Assembly: GCA_023663915.1 (NCBI GenBank)
Contig: JAMPGN010000100.1
Span: 1-14,428 of the forward strand
Direction of reading: 5' to 3'
Source: Eubacterium sp.
GTDB lineage: Bacteria; Bacillota_A; Clostridia; Lachnospirales; Lachnospiraceae
Length of the DNA: 14,428 nt
Shown: positions 8,141 through 14,428 of the stretch, piece by piece
How the letters are laid out: every line of letters starts with the position of its first letter
Numbering within the stretch: the first letter of the stretch is position 1
The notes under the pieces: model-generated
What the model was told of the DNA's origin: nothing
Seen by the model: only the letters and a program-made list of their open reading frames with translations
Database searches by the model: none
Made by a program: the position numbers and the translations under genes

Positions 8141-8178
8141 TACTATATTATACACTGATGGAAAGGTGGAAAAGTGAT

Positions 8179-9945
8179 ATGAAACAGTTTCAGTTTGCAT
8201 ACCTTGACAGAAAATCTTTTACAGAAGAGTTGACGAAGTTAAAGCAGAGCGGTAAGGCGGACGGCGCGGCGGCGCTGTTTCAGATTTATTCCGAGATACT
8301 GGAGGAGACGGCGGTGCAGGAGGTGGGCGAGGCGATTGCAGAGTGCTTTCCGGATACGCCTTATATCGGATGCTCTACCAGCGGCAACATCATTGACTGT
8401 GAGCTTTCCGACAAGATCACGGTAGTGTATACGCAGTTTGAATTACCCACGACCAGATTCCGTATTTTCCAGTATGATATGGCAGTCCTGCCCGTGGATG
8501 AGATCACGGCGCGGATCGTGGAAGAAACCCGGGAAAATCCATGGGTAAAGGCGATTGAAATGTACTTTACAATTCCCGAAGGTTCGACGACCCGCTTTTG
8601 CGACGGCTTAAAAGATGTGCGCGGGGATATCCAGATTTTTGGCGGCGTGACCTGCAGTGACGATATCACCAGCGACGATTCCTGTGTATTTACGAAGGAA
8701 TACGGCTTTTCCGAAAGCGCTATCATCATCGTTTTTTATGGCGGCGAGGACTTTTATGTGGATTCCATCAAGGTGACGGGCTGGAAGCCTCTTGGCAGGA
8801 AATTCCATGTCACGAAATCGCAGGGGTCGCTTTTGCAGGAGCTGGACGGTATGCCTGCTTACGACGTATATCATAAATACCTGAATATTAAAAACGACGA
8901 AAACTTTTTCTATAATACGTTAGAATTTCCTCTGTTTTACGAACATAACGATACAACCATCCTGCGTACGCCAGTGTCCAGCAATGCGGATGGCTCCATC
9001 AATATGACCTCCGATATGGATATCGGTTCTGTGGTGCGTATCTCCTATGGCGACCCCGGCACTATCGTAGAAAGTATCCGTCAGGACAGCCAACGGATTG
9101 CAGCGTTTGCGCCGGATGTGTTACATATTTTTTCCTGCGCTGCAAGGCGTACCTTCTGGACAAATAAAGAGCCGACCTATGAGATTCAGCCTTTCCAGGA
9201 TATTTCCCCTTCCTGCGGCTTTTTCTCCCACGGGGAGTTTCTGCGCACCAAAGGCAGCCTGAACCAGCACAATGTGACGCTGGTGATCGCGGCGATGCGG
9301 GAAGGTGAAAAAAAGGAGTCTGCAAAGGCAGAGGTACAGGATCAGATGGAACTGTCAAGAGTGCCCTTGGTATCCCGTCTGGCGACTTTTATCAGCGTGA
9401 CCTCTCTGGAGTTGGAGAATACGAACCAACAGCTGGAATTAGTCAACGATAAGCTGAAAATGGCGGCGATTATTGACGGCTTGACAGGATTATATAATCG
9501 GAAAGAAATCCAGAGCCAGATTGAAGAGTCCCTTTCCGGAGTGGCACAGGAACAGTTTTCTCTGGTCATGCTTGATATTGATAATTTTAAGCAGGTGAAC
9601 GATACCTACGGACATCAGGAGGGCGATGCGGTCATTGTGGCGCTTGCCGATATCCTGCGCAACCGAAGGATCGGGGAGAAGCAGAACGTTTCCTCCGGCA
9701 GATGGGGCGGCGAGGAGTTTATGGTGCTTCTGCGCGGTACGGATGCCAATTCTGCGGCTTATATTGCGGATCTCATGCGGGAGAGCTTTGCAAATACCGG
9801 CTTCCGCAATATCCGTCCGCAGACAGTGAGCCTGGGCGTGACGCAGGCAAGGGCGGACGATACCGTGGATTCCCTGTGCAGCCGTGTGGACATGGCGCTT
9901 TACCGTGCAAAAAAGAACGGTAAAAACCGCGTGGAGATGGAATAG
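8179..9945 (+). CDS. Soluble FIST-domain diguanylate cyclase
   Basis: A 588-residue cytoplasmic protein joining a FIST sensor to a c-di-GMP synthase. The first two thirds match the FIST N and C layout: YIGCSTSGNI near residue 63, the YGGEDFYVDSIKVTGWKPLG stretch that starts the second half, and FSCAARRTF and CGFFSHGEF further on. FIST domains are thought to bind small metabolites such as amino acids. A helical linker (about 390-430, ELENTNQQLELVNDKLKMAA) leads to a GGDEF domain with DGLTGLYNR (433), metal-binding LDIDNF (Asp 466) and GGEEF (510-514), all intact. The position of the inhibitory RxxD motif reads KQNV, so product feedback is probably absent. There are no membrane helices. The ATG at 8179 follows AAAGGTGG at a good distance; an in-frame ATG at 8158 would leave a leader of only about 11 bases without such a site. 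Transcription ends at the hairpin before spmA. Confidence 0.93.
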   Translation: MKQFQFAYLDRKSFTEELTKLKQSGKADGAAALFQIYSEILEETAVQEVGEAIAECFPDTPYIGCSTSGNIIDCELSDKITVVYTQFELPTTRFRIFQYDMAVLPVDEITARIVEETRENPWVKAIEMYFTIPEGSTTRFCDGLKDVRGDIQIFGGVTCSDDITSDDSCVFTKEYGFSESAIIIVFYGGEDFYVDSIKVTGWKPLGRKFHVTKSQGSLLQELDGMPAYDVYHKYLNIKNDENFFYNTLEFPLFYEHNDTTILRTPVSSNADGSINMTSDMDIGSVVRISYGDPGTIVESIRQDSQRIAAFAPDVLHIFSCAARRTFWTNKEPTYEIQPFQDISPSCGFFSHGEFLRTKGSLNQHNVTLVIAAMREGEKKESAKAEVQDQMELSRVPLVSRLATFISVTSLELENTNQQLELVNDKLKMAAIIDGLTGLYNRKEIQSQIEESLSGVAQEQFSLVMLDIDNFKQVNDTYGHQEGDAVIVALADILRNRRIGEKQNVSSGRWGGEEFMVLLRGTDANSAAYIADLMRESFANTGFRNIRPQTVSLGVTQARADDTVDSLCSRVDMALYRAKKNGKNRVEME

Positions 9946-9991
9946 AAAAGGAAATAAAATAGAAAACAGCGAAAAACATGATTGCGTGGAG

Positions 9992-10036
9992 ACTCTCATA
10001 GAATGGAGTAAGGATTTTCATTCTATGGGAGTTTTT
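9992..10036 (+). terminator. Terminator hairpin whose 3' arm contains the spmA ribosome-binding site
   Basis: ACTCTCATAGAATG (9992-10005) pairs with CATTCTATGGGAGT (10019-10032), 14 bp with a single T-G wobble and a 13-base loop, followed at once by a five-T run (10032-10036). This is a complete factor-independent terminator for the FIST-GGDEF gene. The only ribosome-binding site for spmA, GGGAG at 10027-10031, sits in the 3' arm, and the spmA ATG begins 6 bases later. Confidence 0.8.
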
Positions 10037-10037
10037 C

Positions 10038-10634
10038 ATGTTAAATTATATCTGGGCGTTTATGATCCTGATTGGCGTTGTGTATGGCGCGTTTACCGGA
10101 AAAATGGCGGAGGTGACGAGCGCGGCGTTGGACTCCGCGGGAGATGCGGTGTCTTTGTGTATCACCATGATCGGCGTGATGGCGTTGTGGGTAGGATTGA
10201 TGGAAATTGCGCAGAAATCGGGTCTGATCGCAAAGATGACGAAAGGGATACAGCCTTTTATCAGTTTTCTTTTCCCACGGATTCCCAAAGGGCATCCCGC
10301 TAGGGAATATATCGCGACGAATTTGATTGCCAATGTGCTGGGGCTTGGCTGGGCGTGTACTCCTGCGGGCTTGAAAGCGATGGAAGAGCTGGCGAAGCTG
10401 GAAAAGGAGCGTGGGAATCCGGATACGCATATTGCCAGCAACGAGATGTGCACGTTTTTGATTTTGAATATCTCGTCGTTGCAGCTGATCCCTGTGAATA
10501 TGATCGCCTACCGCAGCCAGTATGGCAGTGTGAATCCTGCGGGGATCATTGCGCCCGCGATTCTTGCAACGCTTGTGAGTACGGCGGTGGCGGTGGTGTA
10601 TTGTAAGGGGAAGGGGAGGAAGCGGAGAGAGTGA
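10038..10634 (+). CDS. spmA: Spore maturation protein A
   Basis: A 198-residue membrane protein of the nucleoside-recognition (Gate) family. In Bacillus subtilis SpmA acts with SpmB in dehydration of the spore core and heat resistance. The N-terminus MLNYIWAFMILIGVV, the IPKGHPAREYIATNLIANV stretch and the motif LGLGWACTPAGLKAMEEL agree in order and spacing with B. subtilis SpmA, and the length (about 196 there) matches, so the start at 10038 is secure. Several hydrophobic helices span the protein and the C-terminus is basic (KGKGRKRRE). Translation would start from GGGAG inside the terminator hairpin just upstream. The usual partner gene spmB does not follow; an AT-rich NACHT cassette begins within 100 bases. 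Confidence 0.92.
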   Translation: MLNYIWAFMILIGVVYGAFTGKMAEVTSAALDSAGDAVSLCITMIGVMALWVGLMEIAQKSGLIAKMTKGIQPFISFLFPRIPKGHPAREYIATNLIANVLGLGWACTPAGLKAMEELAKLEKERGNPDTHIASNEMCTFLILNISSLQLIPVNMIAYRSQYGSVNPAGIIAPAILATLVSTAVAVVYCKGKGRKRRE

Positions 10635-10658
10635 TATATTCAGTTAAAAAGCAAAATA

Positions 10659-10687
10659 TTGTAAAAAGTTGTAAACTCCGTTATACT
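10659..10687 (+). promoter_or_regulatory. Promoter of the NACHT gene
   Basis: TTGTAA (10659-10664), a 17-base spacer and TATACT (10682-10687) make a good sigma-A promoter 37 bases before the ATG. A second TTGTAA at 10669-10674 with an 18-base spacer to TATAAA (10693-10698) offers an overlapping alternative. The cassette therefore carries its own promoter and need not depend on spmA. Confidence 0.65.
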
Positions 10688-10708
10688 ATTCTTATAAATA
10701 CATAGGAT

Positions 10709-10726
10709 TAGGAGAATTTGGTGATG
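10709..10726 (+). promoter_or_regulatory. Ribosome-binding site with three adjacent start codons
   Basis: TAGGAG is followed by the in-frame triplets TTG (10718), GTG (10721) and ATG (10724). Spacing from AGGAG is 3, 6 and 9 bases. The ATG is the best compromise of codon and distance and is used here; a GTG start would add two residues at most. Confidence 0.6.
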
Positions 10727-12658
10727 AAAAAATTAATATACTTGGGAGAAATTCTTGTTAATATATTGATTAGACTAAAAATGTCAGATGATAAAAAAGA
10801 GGATGTTATAGATATAATATCTATGTTCAAAGATTTGGGGATGGATGAATTTGAAGCGAGAGAAGCAAAAAGGGGATTTGAAAAAATATCTGATAATATT
10901 GCGGCGTCTTGTAAAAAAGTGCTAGAAAAAATGAATCTTCGGGAGGAGCAAATAGAAAGGATTATTGAAAATGTAATTATTGCGTATAGAAGTTTAAATT
11001 TAAGTGTAGAAGATTTTTTTGAGTTAAAGTCGAATGAAGGAAAATTAAAAAAACAATTGTTAGATTCAAATATGCAAGGTGTTGACGATTTAGATGAAAG
11101 AGAATGGGAAATATATGGGCGTATGTTGGAGCATACTGCTCATATAATGATTAATTCATATATTAATCTTCCAGAATTTAATGCAACGGGTATTAAGAGA
11201 TTAAATCTAAAAATGGAGGAAATAGTAAATAAAATTGATGATTTGATTGGGCAGATGGAAGCCGTTAATCAGATTGTAGTTGACAAAAACGAAAAGATTG
11301 CTAATTTTGAAAGATGTTACCGAAATCAGATAATTAGTAAAAATAGTTATATAAACTTATTTGGAGCAGGAGGATTGGAGCGAGAATATAAAAGATATTT
11401 GTTATCTATTGCATACGTGGAATTAGAATTTGTTGATGAGCTATATAGTAGAGAAGTTTTGCTTGAAAATTTATTTAAAATATCAAAAAATGTATGGATA
11501 TCAGGAGAGGCGGGGTCTGGGAAAACGACTTTTTTACAATGGCTTGCAGTTAAATCGGCCGAGAATGACAGACAGATTACGGGTTTAAGAGATACTATTC
11601 CGGTGGTAATTGAACTTAGAAAATATGATAGTAGTAGTATTTCATTAAAAGAGTGTATTGAAAACGTTATGAAAGACGCGGCTATGGATATTCCTGATGG
11701 ATGGATTGCACAATTAATAAATTCTGGAAGATTCATTTTATTAATTGATGGATTAGACGAGATAAGTGAACAGGATAGAGAAAAAATTATAATATGGCTT
11801 GAGGAAATGGATTCAAATAATAAGTGTAAAAAGATAATTACAGCTCGACCGCAGGTAAAGGAAAGACCAGTGTGTTTTGAATTCCTAGAAACAAAAATTT
11901 TACCAATGGGTAGAGAAAGAATTAAAAAATTTATTGAGTATTGGCATGAAGCAGTTTTAGAAGCACAATTGAAGGTAGATAAAAATAATACTGAAAAAAT
12001 ATCTCAAAATCTTATTGAAAAGATTATGCAGTCGGAAGCGCTTCTTAAATTAGCATCAAATCCTTTACTATGTGCGATGATATGTTCATTGCATTATAGA
12101 AATGATTTGAATTTGCCAACAAATAAACGTGAATTGTATGAAGAATGTTGCAAAATGCTTATTGAAAAGAGGGATGTGGAAAAAGGAATTAATGATTTAG
12201 GAAATATGAAATTGGATTATGAACAGAAGAAAGTGATTTTAGCGCAATTGGCATATTGGATGATGAAGAATAACTATGTTGAGATTAAAATAAAAGATGC
12301 GGTAAAGTCTGTAAAACGTTCAATAAATGGAATGAATGTGCTAGATGCTTTGGGCGCAGAACAAGTAGTTTTTAAACATTTATTAGAGAGATGCGGAATA
12401 TTGCGTGAAACAGAGCGTGGGAAAATTGACTTTATACATAGGACATTTCAGGAGTATTTAACAGCATACGAAATAAGTAGACAAGAAGATTGGGGATATA
12501 TTCAAGAAAAAATTGGGAATACCGTGTGGCAAGAAACGATTGCTATGTGCATTGGATATGCAAAACGAGAGACGGCGAGTGAATTAATACGTTATACTTT
12601 AGGACAAGCAGGAGTAACGACTATAAATAGAAAATATTTATGGCAATTTCATATTTAA
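10724..12658 (+). CDS. NACHT-family STAND NTPase, N-terminal and NTPase half of an NLR-like protein
   Basis: A 644-residue predicted signalling ATPase of the NACHT branch of STAND proteins, the class that includes animal NLR sensors and bacterial bNACHT and Avs anti-phage proteins. Residues 1 to about 225 are all helical with charged coils and resemble the N-terminal helical domains of bacterial NACHT proteins; no nuclease, protease or TIR motif is seen. The NACHT core has Walker A GEAGSGKTT (261-269), Walker B FILLIDGLDEIS with Asp 342 and acidic Asp 345-Glu 346, and sensor-1 TARPQ (373-377). NPLLCAMICSLHY and FIHRTFQEYLTAYE (570-583) mark the helical and winged-helix regions. The frame then ends abruptly at 12658, just where a C-terminal sensor should follow; that sensor is encoded in the next frame, overlapping by 19 bases. 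AT content is far above that of spmA and genes to its left. Expected role: recognition of a phage component, oligomerization and abortive response. The effector activity is not evident. Confidence 0.88.
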   Translation: MKKLIYLGEILVNILIRLKMSDDKKEDVIDIISMFKDLGMDEFEAREAKRGFEKISDNIAASCKKVLEKMNLREEQIERIIENVIIAYRSLNLSVEDFFELKSNEGKLKKQLLDSNMQGVDDLDEREWEIYGRMLEHTAHIMINSYINLPEFNATGIKRLNLKMEEIVNKIDDLIGQMEAVNQIVVDKNEKIANFERCYRNQIISKNSYINLFGAGGLEREYKRYLLSIAYVELEFVDELYSREVLLENLFKISKNVWISGEAGSGKTTFLQWLAVKSAENDRQITGLRDTIPVVIELRKYDSSSISLKECIENVMKDAAMDIPDGWIAQLINSGRFILLIDGLDEISEQDREKIIIWLEEMDSNNKCKKIITARPQVKERPVCFEFLETKILPMGRERIKKFIEYWHEAVLEAQLKVDKNNTEKISQNLIEKIMQSEALLKLASNPLLCAMICSLHYRNDLNLPTNKRELYEECCKMLIEKRDVEKGINDLGNMKLDYEQKKVILAQLAYWMMKNNYVEIKIKDAVKSVKRSINGMNVLDALGAEQVVFKHLLERCGILRETERGKIDFIHRTFQEYLTAYEISRQEDWGYIQEKIGNTVWQETIAMCIGYAKRETASELIRYTLGQAGVTTINRKYLWQFHI

Positions 12659-13662
12659 ACGGGGCAGTTGAGGTTGATAGAGAATTAAGGATAGAAATTG
12701 AAAAGGAGGTATTCAAGCTGGTTCCGCCGAAACTTTGCGAATGTCAAAATTTAGCTGAAGCTGGCAACTTGGCAGTACAATATTTAAAATGTGAGAAAGA
12801 ATATAACCATGAGGAAAGACTTGCATGCCTCCGTGTATTGAGAATGATTGGCAGTAGTCATGCACTAGAGATTTCAAAATCCTATTTTCAACAAGCTATG
12901 GAAGAAGATGAACTGAGAGAGATAGGAAAACTTTATAAGCAATTTACTATAACTGAGTTGGTTGGAAATGGAATTCCCATTTTTGTTAAAGAATATGTAA
13001 TAAAATATTGTGATGAATTGGTGGTTTTACATTGTGAGATGATAAGGATAATGAATTTTTTAAAGGATCAAGATATCATTGCCTTGTCACGTAAAAAAAT
13101 TACTATTTTGAAAATTATAGATTATTATGATGATTTATATTTTGAATGGAAACAAATTTTTAAGAATGTGAGAAAATTAATTTTGTATGGAAAATTTTCA
13201 AATACAAATATTCTAAATGTTTTTTCTCAATTAAATAGTCTCATGATTTGTAATTTGGATATTATTTTTTCGATATATGATTTAAGAACTTATAAAAACA
13301 TCTATAATATTACTGAACTTACAATTATTACTTTTTCTAATGAGTATATTACTGGTAAGAATTTGCAGTTTTTAAAAAAATGTGAGAAACTTGGAGTGGT
13401 TTTGCTCAATAATGATTCTGAATTAATATTGGAAGATTTTGCATATTTACCAAAACTGCGAGAATTAACAATAGGAGCAGAATTTGCGTTAGACTTTGAT
13501 TATGAGATATTGCCGGAAAATGTGACGATATTAACTTTGATAGTTCCAAATGACCAAATAGCATATGCGTTAGAGGCTCAGGAGTTTCTATTTCCAATTG
13601 GAGTGGAAGTGGAAATAAAGGATTTAGAGGAATTAACAACGGATTTACTATATGGAGAATAG
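12640..13662 (+). CDS. Helical plus leucine-rich C-terminal half of the NACHT protein
   Basis: A 340-residue frame beginning at an ATG inside the last codons of the NACHT frame. Its start, AVEVDRELRIEIEKEVFKLVPP, is what commonly continues a bacterial NACHT protein after the winged helix, so it reads as the missing C-terminal half and not as an independent protein. Residues 1 to about 125 are helical, HEAT-like. Residues about 175-305 show leucine-rich-repeat spacing (VRKLILYG, LNSLMICNL, ITELTIITF, CEKLGVVLL, LPKLRELTIGA, VTILTLIVP). Such regions sense the ligand in NLR-like proteins. No good ribosome-binding site precedes 12640; the nearest GGAG is over 20 bases upstream. Production would need translational coupling, a -1 ribosomal slip, or a correction of a one-base loss. 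If fused, the protein is about 980 residues, normal for the family. Confidence 0.8.
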   Translation: MAISYLNGAVEVDRELRIEIEKEVFKLVPPKLCECQNLAEAGNLAVQYLKCEKEYNHEERLACLRVLRMIGSSHALEISKSYFQQAMEEDELREIGKLYKQFTITELVGNGIPIFVKEYVIKYCDELVVLHCEMIRIMNFLKDQDIIALSRKKITILKIIDYYDDLYFEWKQIFKNVRKLILYGKFSNTNILNVFSQLNSLMICNLDIIFSIYDLRTYKNIYNITELTIITFSNEYITGKNLQFLKKCEKLGVVLLNNDSELILEDFAYLPKLRELTIGAEFALDFDYEILPENVTILTLIVPNDQIAYALEAQEFLFPIGVEVEIKDLEELTTDLLYGE

Positions 13663-13754
13663 TACTAAATTATGATATGCACTAATTGAGTATAAGTGAA
13701 ATCTGATAAGGAACTGGCATAATTGTATGTTATTTATGTTTTGATTTGATATTA

Positions 13755-13784
13755 TTGATAAAAAATGAATTCAGTAGATATACT
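13755..13784 (+). promoter_or_regulatory. Possible promoter of the small broken gene
   Basis: TTGATA (13755-13760), an 18-base spacer and TATACT (13779-13784) lie about 70 bases before the ATG at 13858. Chance matches are frequent in DNA this rich in A and T. No terminator for the NACHT pair is visible in 13663-13754. Confidence 0.35.
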
Positions 13785-13857
13785 ATTTTTCAGTTAACTT
13801 TTAATTACAATTTTTCAGACAAAATATGTGTCATTAATTTGATAGGGGGTTAAAGCC

Positions 13858-14006
13858 ATGAAAGAAAGAATTAGTGAAGTTGAAAGAGTGAGGGAATCCA
13901 AGAAGCCTAACAGATGTTAGTTGTGAAAAATAATAAACCCTATGAGGTGGCGGAATTTGAAATAGTAGAATGTACGAAAAAGCGGTTGAGGAAAGGAAGA
14001 ATATAA
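13858..14006 (+). pseudogene. Broken small gene, possibly a Phd/YefM-like antitoxin
   Basis: AGGGGG precedes an ATG at 13858 whose frame reads MKERISEVERVRESKKPNRC and stops at 13920. The next frame continues with LVVKNNKPYEVAEFEIVE and stops at 14006. Joined by one frame change near 13912-13920 the pieces give about 50 residues. The VVKNNKPYEV stretch resembles the central strand of Phd/YefM-type antitoxins (KNN-P-V), but the similarity is short. Either two unrelated tiny frames or a decayed antitoxin; the strong ribosome-binding site favours a once-real gene. Confidence 0.35.
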
Positions 14007-14126
14007 GGTATACTAGTAATTGTTTATTGATGCTGGTTGGTGCAAAAAGATTTTTAAGGAAATATTATATGATTTATAGATTGGCAAAAGGTGCAGATGT
14101 AGAGCAAATTTGTGTGTTGGTCTGTA
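14007..14126 (+). other. AT-rich stretch without a recognisable gene
   Basis: A frame of 60 codons (13970-14152) crosses this stretch, with KRFLRKYYMIYRLAKGADVE in its middle, but it overlaps the broken small gene, has no ribosome-binding site before its ATG and matches no family I know. It could be debris of a toxin or other small gene. Confidence 0.25.
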
Positions 14127-14155
14127 TTGCAATAAAAAATATGGAAAGCTAGAAT
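14127..14155 (+). promoter_or_regulatory. Possible promoter of the right-edge antitoxin-like gene
   Basis: TTGCAA (14127-14132), a 17-base spacer and TAGAAT (14150-14155) sit about 60 bases before the ATG at 14218. Spacing is ideal; base composition makes a chance match possible. Confidence 0.4.
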
Positions 14156-14217
14156 ATGTTTCAAGTGGGATGAGTTGTACCCTACATAGTAAAAATGGAA
14201 GAAAGGTGGTAGTTGGT

Positions 14218-14428
14218 ATGTCTGTATTGCAGAGTAAAGTAATTCAATCTCTTGATGGACTGTCAGAGGATAACTTACAATTTTTATTTGATATGATTCA
14301 GCGTTTTATGAAAACTGATAAAATTGAGGAACAAAGAAATGACAACTTTAAAAGAAATGATAACAATTTTCGCAGGATTGGCAGTTTAGAAGGTCAAAAT
14401 CTCATTGACGCTGATTATGATATAGATG
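14218..14428 (+). CDS. Antitoxin-like small protein, cut by the right edge
   Basis: The frame opens at an ATG preceded by AAAGGTGG at good spacing and stays open for 70 codons to the window end. It begins MSVLQSKVIQSLDGLSEDNL and shows an amphipathic helix (LQFLFDMIQRFMKT), a charged stretch, then RRIGSLEGQNLIDADYDID. The order helix, linker, IG-x-GQ/K, acidic DDID-like end is what I recall for small Firmicute antitoxins encoded before PIN-domain toxins, where the acidic tail is followed by NDEI. The toxin would lie beyond the edge. The missing C-terminus keeps this tentative. Position beside a NACHT gene suits a defence cluster. Confidence 0.5.
   Translation, partial: MSVLQSKVIQSLDGLSEDNLQFLFDMIQRFMKTDKIEEQRNDNFKRNDNNFRRIGSLEGQNLIDADYDID

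Noticed and set aside
9490..9999. Minus-strand frame of 169 codons
   Set aside because: Antisense to the GGDEF domain of the FIST protein and running into the terminator hairpin; no supporting signals.
10041..10453. Two long minus-strand frames
   Set aside because: Both are shadows of spmA, whose plus-strand reading matches a known family along its full length.
12620..12660. Classical programmed -1 frameshift site at the NACHT split
   Set aside because: No X XXY YYZ slippery heptamer is present in the right phase and no obvious downstream pseudoknot is seen; slippage at the A4 run stays possible but is not indicated by a standard motif.
13785..13818. Direct repeat ATTTTTCAG at 13785-13793 and 13810-13818
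   Set aside because: Short, low in complexity and located in very AT-rich DNA; easily chance.
14121..14231. 11-bp repeat TCTGTATTGCA at 14121-14131 and 14221-14231, 100 bp apart
   Set aside because: It could mark a duplication, but flanks do not match and repeats of this size are not rare in AT-rich DNA; not enough for an attachment site.
1..14428. CRISPR arrays, tRNA or rRNA genes, transposases, integrases
   Set aside because: No regularly spaced repeats, cloverleaf sequences or recombinase motifs were found in the window.

Overview
The window looks like chromosomal DNA of an endospore-forming Firmicute, most likely a Lachnospiraceae-type Clostridium relative. The grounds are AGGAGG-type ribosome-binding sites, clear sigma-A promoters, a SpmA sporulation protein, and the style of the ABC exporter, two-component and c-di-GMP proteins. 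No species can be named from sequence alone.

Layout, left to right. (1) 61-1986, minus strand: a membrane-bound diguanylate cyclase with an SGDEF active site, convergent with the possible tail of a gene cut by the left edge. (2) 2160-2671, plus: the wreck of a methyl-accepting chemotaxis protein, reduced to three fragments in three frames. (3) 2749-8028, minus: a four-gene regulation and export unit, in order of transcription response regulator, histidine kinase, ABC ATPase, FtsX-type permease. A strong TTGACC-17-TATAAT promoter precedes the regulator. A tandem repeat of the kind bound by OmpR/PhoB-family regulators lies between the kinase and the ATPase, so the exporter probably has its own inducible promoter. 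This is the usual plan of antimicrobial-peptide or envelope-stress detoxification modules. (4) 8179-9945, plus: a soluble FIST-GGDEF diguanylate cyclase, divergent from the regulator. (5) 10038-10634, plus: spmA, whose ribosome-binding site lies inside the terminator hairpin of the cyclase gene.

(6) From about 10635 to the right edge the DNA becomes strikingly AT-rich and the content changes to accessory genes. A NACHT-family STAND NTPase (10724-12658) overlaps by 19 bp a second reading frame (12640-13662) that looks like its missing C-terminal helical plus leucine-rich sensor half. Together they resemble a bacterial NLR-like anti-phage protein split by a one-base frame change. Then come fragments of a possible small antitoxin-like gene and the start of another antitoxin-like gene running off the edge. 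The spmB gene that normally follows spmA is absent, so this block looks like a defence cassette inserted directly behind spmA.

The strongest candidate for something new is the split NACHT/LRR pair. Next are the terminator hairpin that covers the spmA start signals and the operator between kinase and exporter.
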